A DNA stretch of 64,000 nucleotides from an uncultured Bilophila sp. (GTDB lineage Bacteria > Desulfobacterota > Desulfovibrionia > Desulfovibrionales > Desulfovibrionaceae). Both the position numbers and the translations under genes were made by a program. The notes beneath the pieces are model-generated. The model searched no databases. It was not told the origin of the DNA and saw only the letters and a program-made list of their open reading frames with translations. Shown piece by piece: positions 17,409-26,340 of this stretch (its first letter is position 1; every line of letters begins with the position of its first letter). The DNA is taken from assembly GCA_910585945.1 (NCBI GenBank), contig CAJUHZ010000008.1, positions 33,630 to 97,629 on the forward strand. The letters run 5' to 3'.

Positions 17409-18731
17409 ATGTCTGGCTGTCGGCATACTCTCGGTTATCTCATGGCGCTTCTGGTTTTGATTGCGCTGGGCGGCGGAGCATACCTGTTCCTGAATGATCT
17501 TGACGGCCCCCAAATCGTCATGATCCCCGACACAGGCCGGATTTCTCCACATCAGGATATTCAGGTCACGCTTTCCGACGCAAAGCATGATATCCGCTCA
17601 ATTACCGTCTCCGTACGGAAACGAGAGGATGCCCTGGTTGTTTTTGAAAGAGGCTTTACCAGCGCAAGCCCGATCCAGAAAGTGACGTTCAATCTGAAAA
17701 ATACAGGATTGCGCGATGGACCGTTTCAACTGGAGATCAAGGCGCGCGATACGGCTCTTGCCGGCTTCGGCTCGGGCAATGTCACGACAAAAGTCTGGGA
17801 CATGCATCTGGACACCCGCCCCCCAAGTATAAAGGTACGCACGACAGCGCCTGCCCTGCGGCGCGGCAGTGTGACCGCCATCGCCTATGCGTTGTCTGAA
17901 GAGGTCGACACGACGGGAATCCGGCTCGGGGAGATGTTCTTCCCCGCGTTCAGGCAGGCGAATGGTTTGTATTACTGTTTCTTCGCCTTTCCCCTGAAGT
18001 ATTCGCTGGAGGCGTTCACGCCGGAAATCGTGGCCAGGGATCTTGCCGGCAACGTGACGCGCACGCGCGTCATCGTGAACGCCATGGAACGCGCGTACCG
18101 CTCTGACACGCTTACCATCAGCGACAGATTTCTGGACACAAAAATGCCCGCGTTCACGGCGCTGGTTCCCACAGCCTCCACCAATCTTGAACGGTACGTC
18201 AAAATGAATAATGAAGTTCGTGCCGACAACGAAAAAACGCTGCTGGAAATAGGCCGCCGCACTGCGCCCAACATCCTCTGGAGCGGCGCCTTTCAACGCC
18301 TGCCGCGTTCGGCGGTCAAAGCCAACTTCGGGGACAACCGAACCTACATGTACAATGGACAGAAAATCGATCACCAAACGCACATGGGGCTTGACCTCGC
18401 TTCCGTCGCGCATGCTCCGATCCCCGCAGCGAACGACGGCACAGTCGTCTTTGCCGAACCACTCGGCATTTACGGCAACCTTGTAGTCGTTGACCACGGT
18501 CTCGGGCTTCAGACGCTCTATTCGCATCTGAGCGAAATTATGGTACAGGTGGGCGACGTTGTAAAAAAAGGCGACACCCTGGGGCGCACCGGCACCACCG
18601 GCCTGGCCGGAGGGGATCACCTCCACTTCGGCGTCATGCTGGCCGGGATTGAAGTGCAACCCATTGACTGGTTTGATAAGAACTGGATCAAAAACACGAT
18701 AACGGATCGGCTTGCCGCCGCTTCACGCTGA
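17409..18731 (+). CDS. M23 family (LytM-type) peptidoglycan peptidase
   Basis: 440-residue protein with an N-terminal hydrophobic anchor (LGYLMALLVLIALGGGAYLFL), a ~270-residue Ig-like or unassigned extracytoplasmic region, and a C-terminal M23 domain. The zinc site is visible in HMGLDLA (H-x3-D), YSHL and GDHLHFGV. It would cleave peptide cross-links in peptidoglycan unless it is only an activator; all core ligands appear present. GGAGG lies directly upstream of the ATG. Confidence 0.92.
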   Translation: MSGCRHTLGYLMALLVLIALGGGAYLFLNDLDGPQIVMIPDTGRISPHQDIQVTLSDAKHDIRSITVSVRKREDALVVFERGFTSASPIQKVTFNLKNTGLRDGPFQLEIKARDTALAGFGSGNVTTKVWDMHLDTRPPSIKVRTTAPALRRGSVTAIAYALSEEVDTTGIRLGEMFFPAFRQANGLYYCFFAFPLKYSLEAFTPEIVARDLAGNVTRTRVIVNAMERAYRSDTLTISDRFLDTKMPAFTALVPTASTNLERYVKMNNEVRADNEKTLLEIGRRTAPNILWSGAFQRLPRSAVKANFGDNRTYMYNGQKIDHQTHMGLDLASVAHAPIPAANDGTVVFAEPLGIYGNLVVVDHGLGLQTLYSHLSEIMVQVGDVVKKGDTLGRTGTTGLAGGDHLHFGVMLAGIEVQPIDWFDKNWIKNTITDRLAAASR

Positions 18732-18750
18732 AAATCGGGATTCATACAAT

Positions 18751-18789
18751 GCCGCCCGCGAAAAACCGACTTTTTCGGCCGGCAAAAGT
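18751..18789 (-). repeat. R1-like hairpin module
   Basis: Read on the minus strand, CCGGCCGAAAAAGTCGG followed by TTTTTCGCGGGCGGCATT matches the hairpin end of the R1 elements. Only this core is conserved. It lies 20 bases after the M23 gene stop, where its CGAAAAA/TTTTTCG stem could also act in transcript termination. Confidence 0.5.
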
Positions 18790-18866
18790 GCATGAGGCAA
18801 TGTTTTTTGCGTGTACCCGGACGTTTCAAGACTGAAATGCTCCACTTTACAAGGTCTGGTTTAGCT

Positions 18867-20003
18867 ATGGACATGTACCTCCGACACTATTTTGATCCAA
18901 ATTTCGATTACCAGTCACTCCGTCCCACTCCCGCCGGGCAAGGAGACACCGATTGCTATAACCTGGGGTATGTGCAAAACGTCGTCAAGGGACAAATCCT
19001 TGCGGAACTTGTCCCTCTTGCGGAAGTGGAAGAACCGCTCCCCCGGTTCATCCTGAAAGAGGCCGTTCTGCCTCAGGGCGCGAACACACGGATTGATCCG
19101 GCTCATCCGCAATACCTTCTTGCCGATGCCAACGGCTATGTTTTCTATTATCAGGATAAAATTGTCGTCAAACGCCTGCTGAACGTGCGCACGGACGTGA
19201 GCTTTCAAACCGGCAACATTTTTTTTGTCGGTGATACGGTTGTGCACAAGGATGTGAAGGCCGGGTTTTCCGTCCAGGCCAACAATGTGCTTGTACACGG
19301 CATTGTTGAAGGCGGGGAGGTTCGCGCGCGGAAGGATCTCAAGGTTGAAGGCGGCGCGCGGGGCGGGGCCGGAAACCGCTGCCTGCTGGATTCAAGCGGA
19401 AGCTTGCGTGTGACCTTTGCCGAAAAAATCGAAATGCGGTCGCGCGGCAAACTCCTGGTGGACAATTTCAGCGCTCATTCCTCAATATATGTGGCGGGCG
19501 ATCTTATCATTGAAGGCATGCTTATCGGCGGAACCTGCCACGCGGCCAGACATATTCTTGTAAAAGGCAATGCGGGCAACAGAACGGGGGCCCCCACAGG
19601 CGTGCATCTCGGCTATGACCCGCATCTCATGCGGCGAAAAGAGCAGTTTGAAAAACGACTTGGCGTGCTCACGGAGCGCATCAGCCATTATGAAGCCGTT
19701 GTGGGCCATCTGCCGCCGGATGCCAACGAACTCACACGCAAGCTGGAAGCCGCACGAAAAAAACGGCAAATGCTCCTCAACCTGCAAGAAGCCTTGTCGC
19801 AAACAATGTATCAGGAAGAAGCAGCGGCTTCGGGATGCCGCTTTATCGTGATGGGGACAGTCTTCCCCGGTGTGGAAATCACCATAGGACGAGCCGCTTA
19901 CAAAGTCAGCGCTCCCCAGGAAGGGGTTTACTTCCGCCTGGAAAATGATGAAATCGTGACCGGCCCGATCCCGGACAAACTCAGCGCCTCTGTAAAACGA
20001 TGA
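18867..20003 (+). CDS. FapA/DUF342 family protein
   Basis: 378-residue soluble protein of the DUF342 (FapA, flagellar assembly protein A) family. A right-handed beta-helix-like polymer region (VSFQTGNIFFVGDTVVHKDV, VLVHGIVEGGEVRARKDLKVEGG, then SIYVAGDLIIEGML) is followed by a helical coiled-coil segment (KRLGVLTERISHYEAVV) and a final beta domain. FapA members influence cell-surface or flagellar assembly, but the exact activity is unknown. It starts at ATG 18867 and its stop overlaps the next gene, implying cotranslation. Confidence 0.82.
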   Translation: MDMYLRHYFDPNFDYQSLRPTPAGQGDTDCYNLGYVQNVVKGQILAELVPLAEVEEPLPRFILKEAVLPQGANTRIDPAHPQYLLADANGYVFYYQDKIVVKRLLNVRTDVSFQTGNIFFVGDTVVHKDVKAGFSVQANNVLVHGIVEGGEVRARKDLKVEGGARGGAGNRCLLDSSGSLRVTFAEKIEMRSRGKLLVDNFSAHSSIYVAGDLIIEGMLIGGTCHAARHILVKGNAGNRTGAPTGVHLGYDPHLMRRKEQFEKRLGVLTERISHYEAVVGHLPPDANELTRKLEAARKKRQMLLNLQEALSQTMYQEEAAASGCRFIVMGTVFPGVEITIGRAAYKVSAPQEGVYFRLENDEIVTGPIPDKLSASVKR

Positions 20004-21712
20004 AGCGAATTCTTGTTGCACACAAGGCGGCGGATGGAAGCCTTGTCGATGTTGAGACGCAGTTCAAAGGGACAGCGACACGCCCGATCCTGATGCTTGG
20101 TTCCGGCGGAGCAGAAAGAGAACGCGCGATTCTGGCGACCTTGCCCGGCAAGGCGGAATTGTCCGCGCGCGGCAGCCTGCCAGTCCTGCTGGGGGGGGGG
20201 CTTGGGCATGCGCTCGGTGAACTGCTTGATCGCACGCCCGACGATCTTCCTGTGGCGGTTGTGGACAAGGAAGACGATATCCTTGCGCTGACCCGCCTTC
20301 GCCAGCGTTTTGCCTCGCCGCGTATCCGATGGATTTGCGGGCCGGACGCCTCCCGGGCGCTGGCCGAACTGACCTCCTGGCAGGAAGACTGCGGCGGAGG
20401 CCCCCTGCTCCCCCTGGTTCATCCGTTCTATTTTCGACTGGATCGCCCGTGGTATCAGGAAATCCGCCGGCATGCCGAAGCCAGTTCTCGGTTTGATTTC
20501 TGGCGAAAGGCGGTGCAACCGCGTTTCAGGGAAGCTTCGCCCCGCCTCCTGCTGATCACAAGCAAGTACTTTTTGATGGGCGAAGTCACCGCTGCTTGCG
20601 AGCGTCTTGGCATTGCTCACCACTTGTTAACCATTGACGACAAGGAAGTGGGCGGCACAGAATTTGTCGCGCGTCTGCTCCACGACGTATTGACGTTCAA
20701 GCCAGACTGCATCCTGACGCTCAACCATCTCGGCATAGATCGGGAAGGCGTGCTGATAGATCTTCTGGAACGGCTCCAACTGCCTTTGGCCTCATGGTTC
20801 GTCGACAATCCGCAATTGATCATTCATTTATACAAAAACCTTATTTCATCCTGGACAACCCTTTTCACCTGGGATGCGGACAATATCCCCGAACTGCGCG
20901 CGCAAGGCTACGAACACGTCTGCTATCTGCCGCTCGGCACCAACCCGGATCGTTTTCGTCCCGGCCTCGAAAAACTTCCTTCCCGCCTGTTTCCCACCCG
21001 AGTTTCCTTTGTGGGCAACTCCATGGTGTTCAAGGTTGAACAAAAGCTGCGCAAAAATCATTTTCCTGAAGCATTGCTCGAAGGATACCAGGAAACGGCG
21101 GCGGCGTTTACGGCGTCACCGGAACGTTCCATCCGCCGTTTTGTATTGAACGACACGCGCCGGGCCAGTGCGTATGAAGCGTTGCCCACAGATGAATTGC
21201 GCCTGGAATATGAGGCCATGCTCACCTGGGAGGCTACACGGCAGTATCGCGCGGAATGTGCGGCAGCCATGCTTCCTTTCAATCCCGTGATTGTTGGGGA
21301 TGCCGGATGGAAGGATATTTTTCAAACTCAAGCACCCTGGCATTTGCATCCGGAAGTGTCCTATTATGATGGTCTTCCCCGGGTATATCCGTTCTCCGAT
21401 GTGAACTTCAACTGCACAAGCCAGCAAATGAAGGGCGCGGTGAATCAACGCGTTTTCGACGTTCCGGCAGCCGGCGCTTTCGTGCTGACCGATTGGCGAG
21501 AGCAAATGGACGCCTTGCTGGAACCGGGCAAGGAAGTGATCGCCTATCACACGCCGGAAGAAGCAGCCGAGCTTGCCGCCTATTACCTGGCCCATCCAGC
21601 GGAGCGAAAACAAATCGCCCAGGCGGGAAGACGGCGCGTGCTTGCCGAACACACCTGGGAAAAACGCCTTTCCTCAATCGTCATGACGATGCAATCCATT
21701 TACGGCCGGTAG
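20000..21712 (+). CDS. CgeB-like glycosyltransferase with poly-G tract
   Basis: 570-residue protein with an N-terminal domain that contains LMLGSGG and LLGGGLGHAL. A DUF3880/CgeB-like glycosyltransferase region follows (FKPDCILTLNHLGIDREGVL; ASWFVDNPQLIIHLYKN; FTWDADNIPELRAQG; YLPLGTNPDRFRP), ending with the GT-B donor-binding part (DVNFNCTSQQMKGAVNQRVFDVPAAGAFVLTD). It probably glycosylates a surface protein or polymer; overlap with the FapA-like gene hints at flagellin or surface-structure modification. Ten consecutive G residues at 20191-20200 encode the conserved GGG. Loss of one G would terminate translation at 20291. Confidence 0.85.
   Translation: MKRILVAHKAADGSLVDVETQFKGTATRPILMLGSGGAERERAILATLPGKAELSARGSLPVLLGGGLGHALGELLDRTPDDLPVAVVDKEDDILALTRLRQRFASPRIRWICGPDASRALAELTSWQEDCGGGPLLPLVHPFYFRLDRPWYQEIRRHAEASSRFDFWRKAVQPRFREASPRLLLITSKYFLMGEVTAACERLGIAHHLLTIDDKEVGGTEFVARLLHDVLTFKPDCILTLNHLGIDREGVLIDLLERLQLPLASWFVDNPQLIIHLYKNLISSWTTLFTWDADNIPELRAQGYEHVCYLPLGTNPDRFRPGLEKLPSRLFPTRVSFVGNSMVFKVEQKLRKNHFPEALLEGYQETAAAFTASPERSIRRFVLNDTRRASAYEALPTDELRLEYEAMLTWEATRQYRAECAAAMLPFNPVIVGDAGWKDIFQTQAPWHLHPEVSYYDGLPRVYPFSDVNFNCTSQQMKGAVNQRVFDVPAAGAFVLTDWREQMDALLEPGKEVIAYHTPEEAAELAAYYLAHPAERKQIAQAGRRRVLAEHTWEKRLSSIVMTMQSIYGR
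20191..20200 (+). repeat. Homopolymeric G10 tract inside a coding region
   Basis: Ten uninterrupted G residues lie about 190 bases into the glycosyltransferase gene. In the given sequence the gene is in the on frame. A one-base contraction shifts translation to a frame ending at 20291. The tract encodes three glycines of a conserved motif, which partly explains its composition. Confidence 0.75.
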
Positions 21713-21734
21713 ACGAAACTCCCTTTATCTCATC

Positions 21735-21800
21735 GCAGGTATTTCGTGCATGACCATGCGCGCAATACCTGCCGGATTGTTCCTGAAAAAGGATGTTTCT
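21735..21800 (+). repeat. R2 hairpin repeat, copy C
   Basis: GCAGGTATT (21735-21743) pairs with AATACCTGC (21764-21772), with an inner GCATG/CATGC-type stem. It is followed by CGGATTGTTCCTGAAAAAGG, a diverged version of the GGATCGTTCGCGGAAA block. It lies between the glycosyltransferase and the YigZ gene. Confidence 0.55.
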
Positions 21801-21883
21801 TCGAGAAAAAATTTCTATAAATCCCCTGAGACGATTCACGAAATGACCTGTGGACACTCGGGAAGCGCGCAGGAGAACCCCGG

Positions 21884-22504
21884 ATGTACGCTGTGCCCGA
21901 TCTGCCTGGAGACGGAATACACCGCTGCGAGGAGACAATCCGGCGCAGCCGTTTCATCGTGACGCTGGCGCACGCTTCCTCCATTGACGCCGCGCGATCG
22001 TTTGTGGAAAGCATCCGCCAGGAATTCCCGGACGCCACACACAACTGCTGGGCTTTTGCGGCCGGTCCGCCCGGCGACACCAACCGAATTGGCTACAGTG
22101 ACGACGGCGAACCGCACGGAACAGCCGGACGCCCCATGCTGGCCGTGCTCCTGCACGGTTCCGTCGGCGAGCTTGCGGCGGTGGTAACGCGGTATTTCGG
22201 AGGGATCAAACTGGGAACAGGGGGGCTTGTCCGAGCATACCAGGAAATGGTCCAAAAAGGCCTCGCCACCCTCCCCCTGCGCCAGCACATGACCCTGGCG
22301 CGCCTTGAAGTTATTTTCGACTATTGCCACCTTTCCCGCTTCCGTCGCCTTGCCGCGGATCACCATGCCGTTGTGGAGGACGAAACTTTCGGTATGGATG
22401 TCACCTGCCAAATCCTTTTGCCGGATATGGAAATCCCGGCATTCTCCGCCGCCTTGCGCGACGCCACAGGTGGCGCCGTGCTGATTTCCCAAGTGCCCGA
22501 GTGA
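21884..22504 (+). CDS. YigZ/IMPACT family protein
   Basis: 206-residue protein of the YigZ family, related to the eukaryotic translation regulator IMPACT. It shows the family core RSRFIVTLAHASSIDAARSFVE, THNCWAFAAGPPGDTNRIGYSDDGEPHGTAGRP (split here across residues ~48-80) and VTRYFGGIKLGTGGLVRAYQ, then a ferredoxin-like C-terminal domain. The molecular role is not established. It stands alone; no operon partner is evident. Confidence 0.92.
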   Translation: MYAVPDLPGDGIHRCEETIRRSRFIVTLAHASSIDAARSFVESIRQEFPDATHNCWAFAAGPPGDTNRIGYSDDGEPHGTAGRPMLAVLLHGSVGELAAVVTRYFGGIKLGTGGLVRAYQEMVQKGLATLPLRQHMTLARLEVIFDYCHLSRFRRLAADHHAVVEDETFGMDVTCQILLPDMEIPAFSAALRDATGGAVLISQVPE

Positions 22505-22627
22505 CGCCATGCCGCCGTTCGCATGAACGGCAAGGCGCCTTGAAGAACGAAGCAGAGGGAAGGCAGAATCAGGGCGGCCGCCCGCCTGATTGTCTGTCCG
22601 GCGAACAGCCTTTGTGAACGTGGAGGA

Positions 22628-23092
22628 TCAGAACTCGTATCCCGCCGCGTTGTGCGCGGCCCAGGTCATGTGCGGAACAAGGTTCGTGGCCATTCTGGCC
22701 GCACTTTCCATTGTGACACAGCTTCATCAACATCCGTCAGATAGCGGTTGTTGGTCGCGCGGGAAAGGAAGCGTACGCCCGCCGCTTCGGCATCCACATG
22801 ACTGCCGCCTTGAATCCCAGCCACGTCTATGCTTGTGTTTCCCGCTAACGATACGATCCCATTGTTGAGATGGATTTTTTATACTTGTTGCTGATACCGT
22901 CGAGTCGGAATTGACAGTAAGATCAGCAGAAACTCCATCCCAGGAAATATCCGCGGCGGCAGCCATTCCCGTTCCACCCATGACCAGTGCCCCGGCTACA
23001 GCCAGCGAGCCGAAGACATTGAGCAGGCCGCACTTTTTGAGCACCGCCCTGTATTTGCTGACAAGATTCCCCATAGCGCCTTTTGTGCACAT
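22628..23092 (-). pseudogene. Autotransporter relic: signal region plus remains of the passenger and linker
   Basis: The ATG at 23092 (GGGGAGGA upstream) begins a long basic signal region (KYRAVLKKCGLLNVFGSLAVAGALVMGG, then AAADISW) typical of autotransporter N-termini. After SIKNPSQQW the open frame becomes nonsense. A shifted frame reads IVSLAGNTSIDVAGIQGG, which is beta-helix-like, and a third frame ends in ESAARMATNLVPHMTWAAHN, resembling the segment before an autotransporter barrel. Two frameshifts and a large internal loss are therefore inferred. It is a decayed gene, and the remaining bases of this gap hold no other gene. Confidence 0.6.
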
Positions 23093-23225
23093 AACCATTC
23101 CTCCCCGGGAGATCCTCTCCCGAATATCATGCGGATCCCAACGATCCAGACCGACATCGACAGTTCGTCTGTCGATGAACTCTTTTGTTGTTGCCCATTT
23201 TGTAAGGATGCTGTTCTCCACACGC

Positions 23226-23258
23226 AAAACCGGCGGGAGGTCATGGACCGCCCGCCGG
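23226..23258 (-). terminator. Probable terminator downstream of the symporter gene
   Basis: CCGGCGGGAGG (23230-23240) pairs with CCGCCCGCCGG (23248-23258) with one mismatch and a 7-base loop. On the minus strand it is followed by TTTT. It is ~115 bases past the symporter stop and just upstream of the autotransporter relic. Confidence 0.6.
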
Positions 23259-23373
23259 CTTTGATCCCAGGTGGCTCGCCGCTCATTCACAGCGGCCTTG
23301 CCTCCGCATCAGGCTCGCGCCTGATGGTAAGAGTCATATTTAAATTACTTTTGGTTATTTTACGCCAAACGTG

Positions 23374-24648
23374 CTAGCCTTCGTAGGTTTCCGTTCCCGT
23401 ACCCAGCGCGCCCGTCTTTTCGCCTTCATGGAAAGGATCCTTGTTCAGATCCCCTTCCAGACGGGAGACCACCAGAGCGCCAGTCGCGTCGCCAAGCACG
23501 TTCAGGGAAGTGCGTGCCATATCCAGGATGCGGTCGATGCCCGCCACCAAAGCGACGGCTTCCAGCGGAATATTGATCTGCGTAAAGACCATGCTGACCA
23601 TGATAAGCCCCGCGCCGGGCACGCCAGCTGTGCCGATAGACGCCAGCACGCCCATCAAAAGCACGGTCAACTGCTTGTCTATGGGCATGGGGATGCCGTA
23701 CACCTCGGCCGCAAATACCGCGGCCACGCCCATATAAATGGCCGTGCCGTCCATATTGATGGTGTTGCCGAGCGGAATGGAGAAACTTGCCACACCCTTC
23801 GACGCGCCAAGGCGGCGCACCGACTGCAGGTTATTGGGCAGTGCGGCCGCGCTGGAACAGGTGGTGAACGCGATAAGCGCTGGCTCGGCCACCCCCTTGA
23901 AAAACTTCAGCGGCGATATGCCGACCACACCCCGCACCAGCGGGATATAACAGACGCAGACATGGATGATCGCCGCAGCGAACATGACGGCGATAAGCTT
24001 GCCCAGCGGCAGGAGCACGGCAACCCCATGCTGGCTGACGGTGAACGCCATGAGGCCGAACACCCCGATGGGCGCGTACATCATGACGATGTTGGTCATC
24101 CGGATCATGGTTTCGCCCATCAGCTCGAACACGCGCAGAAGCGGCCGGCCGGATTCACCGAGAGAGCTGAGGGCAAAGCCGAACATCACGGCAAAAAAGA
24201 TGACCTGGAGCATGTTGCCCTTGGCCAGCGCGTCCATGGGATTCATGGGCACAATGTTCAGAAGGGTCTGAATGAGGTTCGGCGGGGTCACCGAAGCCGC
24301 CTTGAGGCCCTCGGTGGAGAGGTCAAGCCCTATGCCCGGCTGCGTGATGTTGGCAAGCACAAGCCCGATGATCACCGCGACAGCCGTTGTGGCGAAGTAG
24401 TACACAAGCGTTTTGACCGCTACGCGTCCGAGTTTGCCCAGATCATGAATGCCGGCTGCGCCGGCAATGATGGTCGCCAGCACCAGAGGCACCACAACCA
24501 TGCGGATCAACGTGATGAACAATTGCCCCAGGGGGCGGAAGTATGTTCCGCACACATCGGCGGAAACCACCAGCCCGACAAGCACCCCCACCACCAGCCC
24601 GATAACCATCTGAGCGGGCAAACTCAATTTCGGCCGCGCGTTCGACAT
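23374..24648 (-). CDS. Dicarboxylate/amino acid:cation symporter (DAACS family)
   Basis: 424-residue inner-membrane secondary transporter of the GltP/DctA family, moving dicarboxylates or acidic amino acids with Na+ or H+. Eight hydrophobic segments are expected and visible. The family motifs TCSSAAALP (serine-rich hairpin loop) and SFSIPLGNTINMDGTAIYMG (NMDGT cation/substrate motif) are intact, and PGAGLIMVSMVF follows. Substrate cannot be told from sequence. It appears monocistronic, with its own terminator. Confidence 0.94.
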   Translation of the reverse strand: MSNARPKLSLPAQMVIGLVVGVLVGLVVSADVCGTYFRPLGQLFITLIRMVVVPLVLATIIAGAAGIHDLGKLGRVAVKTLVYYFATTAVAVIIGLVLANITQPGIGLDLSTEGLKAASVTPPNLIQTLLNIVPMNPMDALAKGNMLQVIFFAVMFGFALSSLGESGRPLLRVFELMGETMIRMTNIVMMYAPIGVFGLMAFTVSQHGVAVLLPLGKLIAVMFAAAIIHVCVCYIPLVRGVVGISPLKFFKGVAEPALIAFTTCSSAAALPNNLQSVRRLGASKGVASFSIPLGNTINMDGTAIYMGVAAVFAAEVYGIPMPIDKQLTVLLMGVLASIGTAGVPGAGLIMVSMVFTQINIPLEAVALVAGIDRILDMARTSLNVLGDATGALVVSRLEGDLNKDPFHEGEKTGALGTGTETYEG

Positions 24649-24929
24649 GGAACAGCTCCTTGTTCAAGTCCGCAAAACGCCGCACTCCCGCCCCCCTACT
24701 GGCACGGGACGACATGTTGCCTTGTTTGTGCCACCCTGCTGCGCCGAAAAGTACGCTTTCGGCTCACCGCCGGCGGCATTGCCGCCGTCTCAGGCCTTCG
24801 CCCGTCGGAAGAAGACATGTATGAAATGGTTTCTTGTATCGTTTAGCGCACCCGGGAGTCCAGGTCAATGCAGGATCAGGGCCGACGCATCTTGTACGTC
24901 AGCCCTGGCGAAAAGGATGAGGCGATTTT

Positions 24930-26297
24930 TTACGCGCCCCTTGCAGCGGTTTTCCGCATGGGGGTATTCCCCGCAAGACCCGCCAGACTCAGCAGCAGCG
25001 ACACGATCAGGCCGCCGTAAGCCCAGCCCACGTTACCGGTCAGGGCCGAACACAGGCCAAGACCGCCGCCGGCCAGCACGGCGGCGCACGCCAGACCAGG
25101 CCGCACGGAACGCGGCCCGCCCACAATCCCGATAAATACGGGGAGCACCACGCCGCACACATACACATCGTTGGCCATGAACAGCAAGGCAAGGACGCCC
25201 TGCCCCTCCCGGGCAAGGAAAAAACCCGCCACGCCAATCAACAAGGCCGCCGCCCGGCAGAACGCCACGTTGTCCCGCCGCGCCAGATCGTTGCAGCACA
25301 CCGTCGCCGCCGTCAGCAAACAGGAATCGGCCGAGGAAAGGACCGCGCTCAAAAGCGCGAGCATCAGCGCCAGCCCAAGCCACGGAGGAAGAAGCCCGCA
25401 CAGCGCCGGGAGAACCTGATCCGCAGAGGATCCCTCCGGCACAAGCCCGCGACAGCCGACGCCCACAAGGACAATGACGAGAGCGGTCAGGACAAGCCCG
25501 GCCACGGCCCAACCGCCGCCCTTCGCGGCCGCCCGACTGTCGCGCGCGCTGAGAAGGCGGCCGAAAAGCATCGGACACACCACATAACTGCCGCCAAGAA
25601 CAAGCAGATAACGCAGAAGCGTGAGCGGCGGAAACGCCGGTGAAAGAACTTCCCACTTCATGGCGGCAAACGGCTCGGGGCGGGAGACAAGCAGAAACGC
25701 CAGCGTCAGAACGAAACCAGCCGCAAGGAGGACATACTGCGCGACGTCGCTGCGGATCACCGATGCCTGTCCGCCAAGCAGGGCATACCCCGTGATGAGC
25801 ACCGCGCCTGTCAGCATGGCGCGTTCCTGGGAAAAGCCGGTGAGCGTGGCCGTAATCGCGGCCATGGCGCTGAACTGCGCTGCCAGAATGGCGACCCAGG
25901 CCAGAAGGATGATCCCCGACACAAGCGGCCGTGCGGATGATCCCAGATAGATGCCCACCAGTTCCGGCATGGTCCGCGCTCCGCTCTCCCGAATTTTTCG
26001 CGCCATGAAACGGACAAGAAGCGCAAGCCCGCAAGCGCCGCTCCCCAACCACCAAATCGCCGGGAGTCCCACTTCCCAGGCCAGGCCGGCCATACCGATG
26101 GTGGCCGAGCCGCCGACGCAGGAGGCCACGATGGACAAAGCCACCTGAGCGCTGCCCGAGCGACGTCCGTTGACGTAATAGTCGTCTGCAACCGAGATTG
26201 TCCCATCTCCGCGCGCGGCCGCGCGCGCCCGGATCGCATCGTGAATGCCAAGCGCCAACAGCAGCGCGCCGTACAGAAAAAAAACCGTCATCCCCAT
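24930..26297 (-). CDS. Sodium:solute symporter (SSS family)
   Basis: 455-residue polytopic membrane protein of the SSS family with about 12-13 hydrophobic segments. Family landmarks are DDYYVNGRRSGSAQVALSIVASCVGGSATIG near the N-terminus and ALLSAVLSSADSCLLTAATV, the Na+-site segment, in the middle. The ATG at 26297 with AAGGG eight bases upstream is chosen; the longer frame runs into the bioDA gene. The 44-base gap to bioDA raises the possibility that it belongs to the biotin operon, but no biotin transport role is shown. Confidence 0.88.
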   Translation of the reverse strand: MGMTVFFLYGALLLALGIHDAIRARAAARGDGTISVADDYYVNGRRSGSAQVALSIVASCVGGSATIGMAGLAWEVGLPAIWWLGSGACGLALLVRFMARKIRESGARTMPELVGIYLGSSARPLVSGIILLAWVAILAAQFSAMAAITATLTGFSQERAMLTGAVLITGYALLGGQASVIRSDVAQYVLLAAGFVLTLAFLLVSRPEPFAAMKWEVLSPAFPPLTLLRYLLVLGGSYVVCPMLFGRLLSARDSRAAAKGGGWAVAGLVLTALVIVLVGVGCRGLVPEGSSADQVLPALCGLLPPWLGLALMLALLSAVLSSADSCLLTAATVCCNDLARRDNVAFCRAAALLIGVAGFFLAREGQGVLALLFMANDVYVCGVVLPVFIGIVGGPRSVRPGLACAAVLAGGGLGLCSALTGNVGWAYGGLIVSLLLSLAGLAGNTPMRKTAARGA

Positions 26298-26340
26298 TAT
26301 TCTGCCCTTCTGTCTCGTCAGATGGAGGGTGGACCAGCCC

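Noticed and set aside
22727..23290. A 187-codon minus-strand ORF as an intact gene
   Set aside because: Only its middle has autotransporter character. The C-terminal part is out of frame with the beta-helix-like sequence, so it is treated as a pseudogene.
23371..24846. A 491-codon open frame on the plus strand
   Set aside because: It covers the symporter gene in antisense. The encoded sequence is His/Arg/Asp-rich and shadows codons of the transporter.
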